NCBI RefSeq assembly: GCF_008806345.1
Contig: NZ_VZZJ01000019.1
Span: 36,633 to 100,632 of the forward strand
Source of the DNA: Methylobacterium planeticum
GTDB lineage: Bacteria > Pseudomonadota > Alphaproteobacteria > Rhizobiales > Beijerinckiaceae
DNA: 64,000 bases
Direction of reading: 5' to 3'
Shown: piece after piece, positions 11,578 to 19,872 of the stretch
How the letters are laid out: the number at the start of each line of letters is the position of its first letter
How positions within the stretch are numbered: position 1 is the first letter of the stretch
Made by a program: the position numbers and the translations under genes
Notes under the pieces: model-generated
Told to the model about the DNA's origin: nothing
Database searches by the model: none
The model's input: the letters and a program-made list of their open reading frames with translations, nothing else

Positions 11578-12258
11578 ATGACACGCATCACGACCTTCGC
11601 CGTTGCCGGCTTGCTGGCCCTGACGGGGGCCGCCTCGGCGGCCCCGCAACTCGAGCGCGTGCGCGGCACGATCGACAGCGCCGACGCGAATTCGGTGACG
11701 ATCACGACGAACGAGGGCAAGTCCGAGACGGTGCAGATCGGCGGCGCCAAGTTCGTCTGGGTGCAGAAGTCGAGCCTCGACAACATCAAGGACGGCGTCT
11801 TCATCGGCACCGCCACGAAGGGCGAGAACCCGATGACGGCCCTCGAAGTCGTGATCTTCCCCGATTCGATGCGCGGAACCGGCGAGGGCCATTACGCCTG
11901 GGATGCCATCACCGACCATACTGCGGCCGGCGGCGCCAAGGTGAAGAGCGCCATGACCAACGGCACCGTGAAGTCGGAGCCCTCGGCCGGCCCGAAGGTG
12001 AAGAGCGCGATGACGAACGGCACGGTCGCCAGGAGCAGCGGTGCGTCGGGCGAGAAGATGCTCACCGTCACCTACGACAAGGAGGGCTCGAAGCAGATCG
12101 CGGTCCCGCCGCAGGCCCCGATCGTCGCCTTCGAACCCGCCGACAAGGCGATCCTCAAGCCGGGCTCCAAGATCTTCGCCGTGGTGGCCAAGGACGGCGA
12201 CAAGCTCGACGGTAAGATGCTCGCTGTCGGCAAGGACGGCCTGACCCCGCCCATGTGA
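11578..12258 (+). CDS. Periplasmic DUF5666-like protein with internal repeat
   Basis: The 226-residue protein has a clear signal peptide (MTRITTFAVAGLLALTG, cleavage near ASA-AP). The mature part starts with a beta-rich stretch (RVRGTIDSADANSVTI) resembling DUF5666/OB-fold modules. In the middle the 11-residue unit KVKSAMTNGTV occurs twice, at about residues 122-132 and 141-151. The C-terminal part (PPQAPIVAFEPADKAILKPG) resembles domains seen with DUF5666. No enzyme motif is seen and the function is unknown. Similar alphaproteobacterial proteins are sometimes labelled as transporter parts, which nothing here supports. Confidence 0.7.
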   Translation: MTRITTFAVAGLLALTGAASAAPQLERVRGTIDSADANSVTITTNEGKSETVQIGGAKFVWVQKSSLDNIKDGVFIGTATKGENPMTALEVVIFPDSMRGTGEGHYAWDAITDHTAAGGAKVKSAMTNGTVKSEPSAGPKVKSAMTNGTVARSSGASGEKMLTVTYDKEGSKQIAVPPQAPIVAFEPADKAILKPGSKIFAVVAKDGDKLDGKMLAVGKDGLTPPM

Positions 12259-12320
12259 GGCTCGCCGATGAAAGCCCGGCCCTCGGAACTCCGATCCATC
12301 TGAAGAGCCGCATCACCCGT

Positions 12321-12350
12321 CGGGCCGGGCGCGGTTGCGCGCCCGGCCCG
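12321..12350. terminator. Bidirectional terminator-like hairpin
   Basis: A perfect 13-bp GC-rich stem (12321-12333 with 12338-12350, loop GTTG) lies between the convergent ends of the DUF5666-like gene and the AI-2E permease gene. There is no T-run, so it may act as a barrier or 3'-end stabiliser rather than a classical terminator. Confidence 0.55.
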
Positions 12351-12355
12351 ATCGC

Positions 12356-13477
12356 TCACGCGGTCTCGGCGGGCCGATCACCGGCCGAAGTCTCGGTGAA
12401 TTCCCGCCAGAGCAGCACGAGCGCCGCCATCACGGCGGGCCCGAGGAACAATCCGAGGAGCCCGAAGGTCTCGACGCCCCCGAGGATGCCGAGCAGCACC
12501 CAGAGGAACGGGAGCCGCGTGGTCCCGCCGATCAGGACCGGGCGCACGAAATGGTCGGCCACGAAGGTGACGACGAACCCCGCGGCCACGACGACGATCG
12601 CGGGCACCACCGATCCGGCCGCCAGCAGGATCAGGGCGGCGATCCCGAAGATCAGCGGCGCACCGAACGGAATCATCGCCGCGACCGCCGTGAGCGCACC
12701 GAGCAGAACGGGGTGGGGGACGCCGGCGAAGTAGTAGACGATGCCGAGGATCACGCCCTCGCCGAGGCCGACCAGCACGAGGCCGTCGACGGTGCCGTGG
12801 ACGGAGGCCACCATCTGCCGCGCGACGCGTTCGCCGCGGGGGCCGAACAGTCGGTTGCAGGCGATGAGGACCTGGCTCGCCACCGCGCGCCCGTCCCGGA
12901 ACAGGAAGAACAGGGCGACGAGGGTGAAGCCGAACAGCACGCTCCGGCGCACGACCTCGCGGCCGAGATTGCGCGACAGGCCGATCACCGAGGCGTTGTC
13001 CAGCCGGTGCAGCAACTCGGTTCCGGCCTCCGGATGGCTCAGGGTCTCGGTCCACCACGCCGTGGCCTGGGCCGCACCGAAGGGAAGGTGCCGCAGGACG
13101 TCCGGCGCCGGGATGCCGTTGGTCTCGGCCGAGCGCACGAAATCGAGGACATCATGCGCCTCGCGCGCCGCCTGCACGCCGAGCACCACCAGTGGTGCGA
13201 GGAACACCAGCGCGACGAGGAGCGTCGCGAGTGCCGGCAGCAGGATGTTGTGGCCGCCCGGCGGCCAGCGCCGCTCGGCCCGGGCGTAGAGCGGCCCGAG
13301 CGCGATGGCGAGGATCACCGCCCAGACGAGCGCGGGCAGGAACCCGTGCAGGATCCAGATCCCGAGCGCCGAGAGGGCCAGCACCAGGGCAACACGCGCG
13401 GTTCCCTGCGAGCGGGCCTGCGGTCCGCTGTCGGCCGGCCTGGGATCGTTCGCCGCGCGCAATGTCCGATCCATCAC
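12356..13477 (-). CDS. AI-2E family transporter (PerM/YdiK-like permease)
   Basis: A 373-residue polytopic membrane protein with about seven hydrophobic segments. It has the AI-2E family blocks FLFRDGRAVASQ, GTVDGLVLVGLGEGVILGI, DHFVRPVLIGGTTRLPF and the final GGVETFGLLGLFLGPAVMA. Family members export autoinducer-2 or act in ion/proton exchange, so the substrate cannot be assigned. It converges with the DUF5666-like gene. Confidence 0.88.
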   Translation of the reverse strand: MMDRTLRAANDPRPADSGPQARSQGTARVALVLALSALGIWILHGFLPALVWAVILAIALGPLYARAERRWPPGGHNILLPALATLLVALVFLAPLVVLGVQAAREAHDVLDFVRSAETNGIPAPDVLRHLPFGAAQATAWWTETLSHPEAGTELLHRLDNASVIGLSRNLGREVVRRSVLFGFTLVALFFLFRDGRAVASQVLIACNRLFGPRGERVARQMVASVHGTVDGLVLVGLGEGVILGIVYYFAGVPHPVLLGALTAVAAMIPFGAPLIFGIAALILLAAGSVVPAIVVVAAGFVVTFVADHFVRPVLIGGTTRLPFLWVLLGILGGVETFGLLGLFLGPAVMAALVLLWREFTETSAGDRPAETA

Positions 13478-13788
13478 TCAAGCGTCTCCGAGGGGCGCCG
13501 CGCGACACTCCGCCGGCCCCGTACGGAAGCCATGTAGGGCGGAGCCTCTCCCCGCAAGGCCGCGCCTCACCCGCGGCCGGCGCTGCGGCACAGGCGCGAA
13601 TCCTGCCGCCTTCGACGACGAAGCCGGCACTTTCTGCCGGCACGCCCGAGCCGGGCGTCGCGACTTCCTCGATAACGTCTTGACCCGAATATTGTTTTTC
13701 GCCCGCGCACATCAGCATGATCCCTGCTTGCAAGGCTTGGAAGCCTGCGCCCTGCCGTCTGGGACTTGCCGATACTGAGGTCATCACG
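13478..13788. other. Intergenic region with no gene seen
   Basis: These 311 bp upstream of both the AI-2E permease (minus) and a small plus-strand gene presumably hold their promoters. A GAGG ribosome site precedes the ATG at 13789. Nothing else was recognised. Confidence 0.4.
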
Positions 13789-14115
13789 ATGTCCGTTGCA
13801 TCCACCTCCGCAACCTCGTCCATCGCGTCCCTGTCCCGAACAGCGCGCCCCGGCAAGGCGGAGGCCGCACCGGCTCAGAGCGAGGCGGCTGCGAGCAAGG
13901 CTGTCTCCGATTTCCGCGACTTCATGAAACTCTCGCCGATACAGCGCATGCGCGCGAATATCCTGGCGAAGATGGACCTCACGGAGGACAGCCTGACGGC
14001 GCTGGATACCGAGGCCCGCCAGAAGATCGAGGAGCAGATCAAGGCACAGATCAAGGAGGCCGTCACCGGCAGCGCCGGGCAGAAGACCGGCCTCTTGACC
14101 GATATGAAGGCCTGA
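13789..14115 (+). CDS. Small conserved hypothetical protein
   Basis: A 108-residue product from ATG 13789, preceded by TGAGG at good spacing; the in-frame upstream ATG at 13717 has no such site. The N-terminal half is Ala/Ser-rich and probably disordered. The C-terminal half is helical and charged (FRDFMKLSPIQRMRANILAK, then ARQKIEEQIKAQIKEAV). No signal peptide or membrane segment is seen, and no family is recognised. The codon bias fits its core-genome neighbours. Confidence 0.7.
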   Translation: MSVASTSATSSIASLSRTARPGKAEAAPAQSEAAASKAVSDFRDFMKLSPIQRMRANILAKMDLTEDSLTALDTEARQKIEEQIKAQIKEAVTGSAGQKTGLLTDMKA

Positions 14116-14344
14116 TCGCGGCCGGACCGCGGAGAGTAGGGGCGGAGCCCGCGAGCGCCGATCCGCCCCCGGAGACCGGACATGGTTGCCGGGCCGGACC
14201 CCCTCGTGTAGAGGTCGCCGCCAATGGAGGGGCCGCCGCGCGGTCCCCTGATGCGCGCATGATCCCGGGGGGCGCCGGGCCGCTTGCGCCCGGCGCGGGG
14301 TGTGTTCCCGCCCGGCGACGACTTCAGGAACACGGCGAGAACGC

Positions 14345-14656
14345 ATGTCTGACCAGCCCATCACCGGCACGAGCGCGACCTTCGACCGGGTTGCCGACAT
14401 CATCGCGGACACCGCCGACATCCCGCGCGACAAGATCACCCCCGAGAGCCACGCCATCGACGATCTCGGCATCGATTCGCTGGCCTTCCTCGACATCGCC
14501 TTCGCGGTCGACAAGGCCTTCGGCATCAAGCTGCCGCTGGAGCGTTGGACCCAGGAAGTGAACGAGGGCAAGGTCCCGGCCGAGGAGTACTTCGTTCTGA
14601 AGAACCTCTGCGCCCGGATCGACACCCTGGTGGCCGAGAAGGCCGCCAAGGCCTGA
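14345..14656 (+). CDS. acpXL: Specialised acyl carrier protein AcpXL
   Basis: Acyl carrier protein on which the very-long-chain (27-hydroxy-C28 type) acyl group of lipid A is built. The 103-residue protein carries the 4'-phosphopantetheine serine in DDLGIDSLAFLDIAFAVDKA. The downstream block PLERWTQEVNEGKV followed by PAEEYFVLKNLCARID distinguishes rhizobial AcpXL from housekeeping AcpP. The start is ATG 14345. A GC hairpin (14272-14280 with 14288-14296) sits in the leader about 50 bp upstream. It is the first gene of the VLCFA cluster. Confidence 0.92.
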   Translation: MSDQPITGTSATFDRVADIIADTADIPRDKITPESHAIDDLGIDSLAFLDIAFAVDKAFGIKLPLERWTQEVNEGKVPAEEYFVLKNLCARIDTLVAEKAAKA

Positions 14657-14681
14657 TCCTGCCCGGAATCGACCCCGCCCC

Positions 14682-15158
14682 ATGCGCCTCGAATATTTCG
14701 AGATGATCGATCAGGTCGTGCATCTCGATCGGGCCGCGGGCCGGATCGAGGCGCTGGCCGTGGTGCCCGAGGCGAGTCCGGTCTTCGAGGGGCACTTCCC
14801 CGGCCATCCGCTGGTTCCGGGCGTGCTTCTGACCGAGACCATGGCGCAGGCCTCCGGTTACCTCGTCCTGGCCCATCTCGGATTTGCCCAGATGCCGTTC
14901 CTGATGGCGGTCGACAAGGCGCGCTTCCGCTCCTTCGTGGGCCCCGGTGCGACCCTCAATGTCGAGGCGAGCCTGGAGCATGACGGCTCGGGCTACGCCG
15001 TGACCAAGGCGACGATCCGGCACGCCGGCAAGCTCCTGGCCGATGCCGAGCTGCGCTTCCGGACCATGCCGTTCCCCGACGGGCTCGACGCGCCGATGCG
15101 CGAGCGGGCCCGCAAGATCGGGTTGCCGATGGAGGATGCGGCCGGGGTGGCGCCGTGA
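14682..15158 (+). CDS. fabZXL: 3-hydroxyacyl-ACP dehydratase FabZXL
   Basis: Hot-dog-fold dehydratase of the VLCFA elongation cycle. At 158 residues it has the FabZ active-site segment FEGHFPGHPLVPGVLLTETM, with catalytic His and Glu, followed by AQASGYL. It lies 25 bp after acpXL, and its stop overlaps the GTG start of fabF2XL (GTGA), which implies translational coupling. Confidence 0.88.
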   Translation: MRLEYFEMIDQVVHLDRAAGRIEALAVVPEASPVFEGHFPGHPLVPGVLLTETMAQASGYLVLAHLGFAQMPFLMAVDKARFRSFVGPGATLNVEASLEHDGSGYAVTKATIRHAGKLLADAELRFRTMPFPDGLDAPMRERARKIGLPMEDAAGVAP

Positions 15159-16285
15159 GCGGCCGCGCCGTCGTCGTCACCGGCATCGGCCTCGTCTCCT
15201 GTGCGGGCGAGGGGCTGGACGCGCATCTGGCGGCGCTGGATGCCGGCGCGCCCGCCCGCACGGATGCCGAGACCTACGCACCCTATCCGGTCCATCCGGC
15301 CCCCGCGCTCGCCTGGGATGGGCAGATCCCGAAGAAGTCCGACCAGCGCCAGATGGAGCTTTGGCAGCGACTCGGCGTCTACGCGGCGGGGCTCGCCCTC
15401 GATTCCGCAGGGGTCAAGGACGATGCCGCCTTCAAGGGAAACCTCCACCTCGTCGTCGCGGCGGGCGGGGGTGAGCGCGATTACGCGGTCGACGGCGCGA
15501 TCCTGACGGGGTTGCGTGACGCGGCCGACCCGGGCGCCTACCTCAACGAGCGCCTGCAGAACGACCTGCGCCCGACCCTGTTCCTGGCGCAGCTCTCCAA
15601 CCTTCTGGCCGGCAACATCGCGATCGTGCACGGCGTCACGGGGGCCTCGCGGACCTTCATGGGCGAGGAGGCGGCCGGGGTCGACGCCCTGCGGATCGCC
15701 CAGGCACGCATCGCCTCGAACCAGATCGACGCGATGCTGGTCGGCGGTTCCTACAGCGCCGAGCGGCCGGACGTCATGGTCATCCACGAGATGGGCGGCT
15801 TCCTGCACACGCCCGCGTTCCAGCCCGTCTTCGCGCGGGAAGGCGAGGGGGGTTTCATCCTGGGCAGCTGCGCGGCCTTCCTGGTGCTGGAGGCGGAGGA
15901 TGCCGCGCGCGCCCGGGGCGCACGGGCCTATGCCCGCCTCGGTCCGGTGGCGAGCGATCGCACCAGGCGCGCGCCGGGCAGCGTCGGCGCGAGCCTCGCC
16001 GCCCTGTGGCACCAGGCTGGCCTCGCGCATCCGGCAACCGTGATCTCGGGGGCGACGGGCGTCGCGCCGATCACCGCCGAGGAACAAGCGAGCCTGCATC
16101 AACTTGCGCCGGACGCGACCGTGACGGCCCTCGGCGATATCGTCGGCCATGGTCTCGAGGTCGCCGCGCCCTTCGGAGCCGCCCTCGCAGCCGGCCTCGT
16201 GGCCGAGACCGGCCTTGCGGAGGTCGCCGTCACCACGGTCGGCCACCGGCGCGGCGAGGGCGTGCTTCGGCTGAGCGCGGCTTGA
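15155..16285 (+). CDS. fabF2XL: Ketosynthase-like FabF2XL, apparently lacking the catalytic Cys
   Basis: Thiolase-fold beta-ketoacyl-ACP synthase homologue of the acpXL cluster (376 residues, GTG start coupled to fabZXL). Where active enzymes have the nucleophilic Cys (usually in TACxxG), this protein reads VTGASRTFMGEE (about residues 161-172). The first catalytic His (HGTSTPxND) is replaced by GATGVAPITAEE. Only the second His is kept, in GDIVGHGLEVAAPFG. This pattern resembles chain-length-factor partners of type II polyketide synthases. It probably forms a heterodimer with FabF1XL; this is inference. Confidence 0.88.
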   Translation: MSGRAVVVTGIGLVSCAGEGLDAHLAALDAGAPARTDAETYAPYPVHPAPALAWDGQIPKKSDQRQMELWQRLGVYAAGLALDSAGVKDDAAFKGNLHLVVAAGGGERDYAVDGAILTGLRDAADPGAYLNERLQNDLRPTLFLAQLSNLLAGNIAIVHGVTGASRTFMGEEAAGVDALRIAQARIASNQIDAMLVGGSYSAERPDVMVIHEMGGFLHTPAFQPVFAREGEGGFILGSCAAFLVLEAEDAARARGARAYARLGPVASDRTRRAPGSVGASLAALWHQAGLAHPATVISGATGVAPITAEEQASLHQLAPDATVTALGDIVGHGLEVAAPFGAALAAGLVAETGLAEVAVTTVGHRRGEGVLRLSAA

Positions 16286-16327
16286 GGCGGCAGGGCGGCT
16301 GACGCGGAACCAGTGTAAGACGGCGCC

Positions 16328-17611
16328 ATGACACGAGATTCGCACCGCGACGCCCAAGGACGGCGCCTCGTCGCCGTCACGGGCGTCGGCATCGTCACGT
16401 CCCTCGGCCAGGGCCAGGACGAGAACTGGATAGCCCTGACCGCCGGGCGCTCCGGCATCCACGGCATCGCGCGCTTCCCCACGGACGGACTGCGCACCAC
16501 CATCGCGGGCACCGTCGATTTCCTCGCCGCCGAGCCGATGGTCGCCCCGGCCCTGTCCGAGCGTTTCGCCGCCACCGCCGCGGAGGAAGCGGTCGCCCAG
16601 GCCCGGATCGGCCGGGCGGGCGACTTCCCGGGGGCGCTGTTTATCGCCGTGCCGCCGGTCGAGATGGAATGGCCCCAGCGCCAGGCACTCGCGGAGGCCT
16701 CGGGCGGGAACGAGGCCGTGACCTATGCGGGGCTGCAGCGGGCCGCCGCGACCCGCCGCTTCGACCTCTGGCACGACCTCTTCATCTTCGGCACCGTGGC
16801 GGACCGCATCGCCGACCGCTTCGGCACCAAGGGCTCGCCGATCTCGCTCTCGACCGCCTGCTCGTCCGGTGCCACCGCGATCCAGCTCGGCGTCGAGGCG
16901 ATCCGGCGCGGCGAGATGACGGCCGCGCTCTGCATCGGCACCGACGGATCGGTGAACCCCGAATCCCTGATCCGGTTCTCGCTCCTCTCCGCCCTCTCGA
17001 CCCAGAACGCGGTGCCGGAGACGGCCTCGAAGCCGTTCTCGAAGAACCGCGACGGCTTCGTCATGGGGGAGGGCGCCGCGGCCCTGGTGCTGGAGGATTC
17101 CGAGGCGGCGGCTGCCCGCGGCGCCACCATCCTGGGTTACGTGCTCGGCTGCGGCGAGAAGGGCGACGGCTTCCATCGCACCCGCTCGAGCCCCGACGGC
17201 GCGCCGATCATCGCGGCGATCCGCGCCGCCCTCGACGATGCGGGGGTCGGGCCTGACGGCATCGACACCATCAACGCGCACGGGACCTCGACGCCGGAGA
17301 ACGACAAGATGGAGGCTCTCGGCTGCATGGCGGTCTTCGGCGAGCGGATGGGACAGCTTCCGATTTCCTCCAACAAGTCGATGATCGGCCACACCCTGAC
17401 GGCGGCCGGCGCCATCGAGGCCGTGGTCTCGCTCCTGACGATCCGCCACGGCCGCATCCCGCCGACGATCAACTACGCGGTGCCCGACCCGGTGATCCCC
17501 CTCGACGTCGTGGCGAGCGCCCGCGACGAGCGCGTGGAGCGGGTCTTGTCGAACTCCTTCGGGTTCGGCGGGCAGAACACGTGCCTGGTCCTGGGCTCCG
17601 AACCCGCATGA
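16328..17611 (+). CDS. fabF1XL: Beta-ketoacyl-ACP synthase II FabF1XL
   Basis: Condensing enzyme of VLCFA synthesis (427 residues). The Cys-His-His triad is intact: Cys178 in LSTACSSGATA, His318 in NAHGTSTPEND and His355 in SNKSMIGHTLTAAGA. The gene follows fabF2XL by about 40 bp, and its stop overlaps the ATG of the next reductase gene (ATGA). As the only catalytically complete ketosynthase in the cluster it likely does the chemistry for the pair. Confidence 0.93.
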   Translation: MTRDSHRDAQGRRLVAVTGVGIVTSLGQGQDENWIALTAGRSGIHGIARFPTDGLRTTIAGTVDFLAAEPMVAPALSERFAATAAEEAVAQARIGRAGDFPGALFIAVPPVEMEWPQRQALAEASGGNEAVTYAGLQRAAATRRFDLWHDLFIFGTVADRIADRFGTKGSPISLSTACSSGATAIQLGVEAIRRGEMTAALCIGTDGSVNPESLIRFSLLSALSTQNAVPETASKPFSKNRDGFVMGEGAAALVLEDSEAAAARGATILGYVLGCGEKGDGFHRTRSSPDGAPIIAAIRAALDDAGVGPDGIDTINAHGTSTPENDKMEALGCMAVFGERMGQLPISSNKSMIGHTLTAAGAIEAVVSLLTIRHGRIPPTINYAVPDPVIPLDVVASARDERVERVLSNSFGFGGQNTCLVLGSEPA

Positions 17612-18372
17612 GCACCTCCTCCCACGGCCGCGTCCTCGTCACCGGGGGCGCCTCGGGCCTCGGCGCCGCCATCGTGCGGGCGCTCTGCGGGGCCGGCCAC
17701 GACGTCGCCTTCACCTACCGGTCCTCGGCCGGCAAGGCGGAGGCGCTGATCGCCGAGCTCGCCGCCGCCCATCCGGACCGGCAGGTGACGAGCCATGCCC
17801 TCGACCTCGCCGATCGCGCCGCCCTCACGACCTTCTGCGAGGAACTCGAGAGCGAGACCTGGCACGGCCTCGTGCACAATGCCGGGCAATCCTACGACGC
17901 GCTCGCCGCGATGCTGTCTCAGGACCGGGCCGAGGCGGCGATGCAGGTCAATTTCTGGTCGCTGACCCAGATCGCCAAGGCGATGGTGCGCGGCATGATC
18001 CGGGCGCGCAGCGGACGTATCGTGGCGATCGGCTCGGTGGCGGCCCTCCAGGCCAACCCGGGCAACGCCGCCTACGCGGCGAGCAAGGGCGCGCTGATCG
18101 CCTATTGCCGGACGCTCGCGGTCGAGACGGCCAAGCGCGGCGTCACCGTCAACGTGATCGCGCCGGGCTTCATCGACACCGAGATGATGGCGCCCTACGC
18201 CGCTCACCGGGAGGGCATGGAGCGCCAGATCCCGGCCGGCCGCTTCGCCGAGCCGGACGAGGTGGCGGCGCTCGCCGCCTTCCTGATGGGGAGGACGGCC
18301 GCCTACGTCACCGGCGCGGTCCTTCCCGTCGATGGCGGCCTCACCGCCATGATGGGCGTGCACCGCTCCTGA
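17608..18372 (+). CDS. 3-oxoacyl-ACP reductase (FabG-like SDR)
   Basis: NAD(P)H-dependent short-chain dehydrogenase that likely reduces the 3-oxoacyl-AcpXL intermediate. The 254-residue product has the nucleotide motif TGGASGLG, NAGQ, a catalytic Ser in VAIGSVAAL, and YAASK (Tyr and Lys). The C terminus is FabG-like (PVDGGLTAMMGVH). ATG 17608 overlaps the fabF1XL stop; an earlier in-frame start at 17581 lies within fabF1XL. Rhizobial acpXL clusters usually have a zinc-type alcohol dehydrogenase, so a ketoreductase here completes the elongation cycle. Confidence 0.88.
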   Translation: MSTSSHGRVLVTGGASGLGAAIVRALCGAGHDVAFTYRSSAGKAEALIAELAAAHPDRQVTSHALDLADRAALTTFCEELESETWHGLVHNAGQSYDALAAMLSQDRAEAAMQVNFWSLTQIAKAMVRGMIRARSGRIVAIGSVAALQANPGNAAYAASKGALIAYCRTLAVETAKRGVTVNVIAPGFIDTEMMAPYAAHREGMERQIPAGRFAEPDEVAALAAFLMGRTAAYVTGAVLPVDGGLTAMMGVHRS

Positions 18373-18380
18373 GGCCGACG

Positions 18381-18668
18381 ATGCGACCTTGCCTCCCGCA
18401 CGTCTCGATCGTGCTGCTTCTCGCCCTCGCCGGGCCGGCCCGCGCCGAACCCGAGCCCTTCCGGGTCGACGGGCTGCCGCGCGGCGAAGCCCTCAGCATC
18501 CGCGAGGAACCGGATGCCGGCGCGGCCGTGATCGGCGAGATCCCGGCCGGGCGCCGGCTGCTCGGCTTCGGATGCACCAACGACACCCCGAGCCGCACCA
18601 CCTGGTGCCGGGTCAAGTTCGGCCGCTCCCTGGGCTGGGCCCGGCGTCGCTACCTCGCGCCGGAGTGA
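18381..18668 (+). CDS. Secreted bacterial SH3-domain protein
   Basis: A 95-residue protein with a signal peptide (VSIVLLLALAGPARA) followed by a bacterial SH3-type domain: ALSIREEPDAGAAVIGEIP, then two Cys that could form a disulfide (GFGCTND and TWCRVKFG), and GWARRRYLAPE at the end. Such domains bind peptidoglycan or peptides. It lies 9 bp after the reductase gene and is probably co-transcribed with the lipid A genes, although a direct role there is not evident. Confidence 0.8.
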   Translation: MRPCLPHVSIVLLLALAGPARAEPEPFRVDGLPRGEALSIREEPDAGAAVIGEIPAGRRLLGFGCTNDTPSRTTWCRVKFGRSLGWARRRYLAPE

Positions 18669-18767
18669 TCCGCGGGTTGATGCGCGGGGGCGCCCTGTTA
18701 TGACGGCCGGCACATTCGCCCGCCCGCGAGGGGCGGGCACGCGTCCTTGCCGCCACAGGAACAGCTC

Positions 18768-19790
18768 ATGCAAGCCCTCCAGCTCTTCGGCGACCGCGAC
18801 CTGCGCCTGAGCGAGGTCGAGGCGCCGCCCCCGCCCGGGCCCGGCGAGGTGCGGGTGCGGGTGCGGGCGGTCGGGCTCAACTTCATCGACGTCTGGGGCT
18901 TCCGCGGCATGGCCTTCGCCAAGCGCAAGCTGCCGCTCACCGTCGGAGCGGAGGCGGCGGGCGAGATCGCGCAGGTGGGTGAGGGCGTCGAGGGCTTCGC
19001 CGCCGGCGACCCGGTCGTGATGTACGGGGCCCAGACCTGCGGCCATTGCCGGGCCTGCCGCGAGGGGCGCGACAACCTCTGCGAGGAGGTCGCCGGCGTG
19101 ATGGGCTTCCACATCGACGGCTTCGCGCGCGAGTTCGTGACCTTGCCGGCGCGCCTCGTGGTGCCCGTCCCGAACGGCGTCAGCTTCACGGACGCCGCCT
19201 GCGCGCCGATCGCCTTCGGCACGGTCCAGCACATGCTGTTCGACAACGCGCGCCTGGAGCCCGGCGAGAGCATCCTGGTCCATGCCGGCGGCTCCGGGAT
19301 CGGCACCGCCGCGATCAAGATGGCGAAGGCCATCGGCTGCACGGTCTTCACCACGGTCGGGGACGACGAGAAGGGTGCCAAGGCCGCCGCCCTCGGGGCC
19401 GACCACGTCATCAACTACCGCGACGAGCGCTTCGAGGGCGAGGTGCGACGCCTCACCAGGCGCAAGGGTGTCGACGTCGTGTTCGAGCATGTCGGGCCCG
19501 ACACCTGGAACGGATCGCTCCTCTGTCTCAAGCGCGGCGGGCGCCTCGTGACCTGCGGCTCGACCTCCGGCGTCTCGACCACGATGAACCTGATGCAGCT
19601 ATTCCAGCAACAGTACCGCATCACCGGATCGTTCGGCTGCTCGATTCGCAACATCCGTGATTCGCTGGGCAAGATGGCGGGCGGATTGGTGCCGGTCGTC
19701 GACACGGTTTATCCATTGGCCGACTTCGCGAAAGGCCTCGAGCGGCTCGAATCCCGCAAGGTTTTCGGCAAGATCCTCGTAGCGCTCTGA
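18768..19790 (+). CDS. adh2XL: Zinc-type alcohol dehydrogenase/quinone oxidoreductase (Adh2XL)
   Basis: MDR-superfamily oxidoreductase of the acpXL cluster, probably acting on the VLCFA chain. The 340-residue protein starts at ATG 18768 with AGGA 7 bases upstream. Structural-zinc cysteines are in CGHCRACREGRDNLC, the GroES-like part has VGLNFIDVWGFRG, and the Rossmann motif is HAGGSGIGTAAIKMA. In rhizobia the gene sits just before lpxXL, as here. The exact reaction is not established by sequence. Confidence 0.85.
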   Translation: MQALQLFGDRDLRLSEVEAPPPPGPGEVRVRVRAVGLNFIDVWGFRGMAFAKRKLPLTVGAEAAGEIAQVGEGVEGFAAGDPVVMYGAQTCGHCRACREGRDNLCEEVAGVMGFHIDGFAREFVTLPARLVVPVPNGVSFTDAACAPIAFGTVQHMLFDNARLEPGESILVHAGGSGIGTAAIKMAKAIGCTVFTTVGDDEKGAKAAALGADHVINYRDERFEGEVRRLTRRKGVDVVFEHVGPDTWNGSLLCLKRGGRLVTCGSTSGVSTTMNLMQLFQQQYRITGSFGCSIRNIRDSLGKMAGGLVPVVDTVYPLADFAKGLERLESRKVFGKILVAL

Positions 19791-19872
19791 GGCCATCTCC
19801 CCACTGGAGCTGAAATGTTCTAAGCGGGTACACATCCCGCGTTGCCGAGACGCCGCCTGCCAGAGAATCCCG

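Noticed and set aside
14993..17449. 818-codon minus-strand frame across the ketosynthase genes
   Set aside because: Shadow of fabF2XL and fabF1XL in high-GC sequence.
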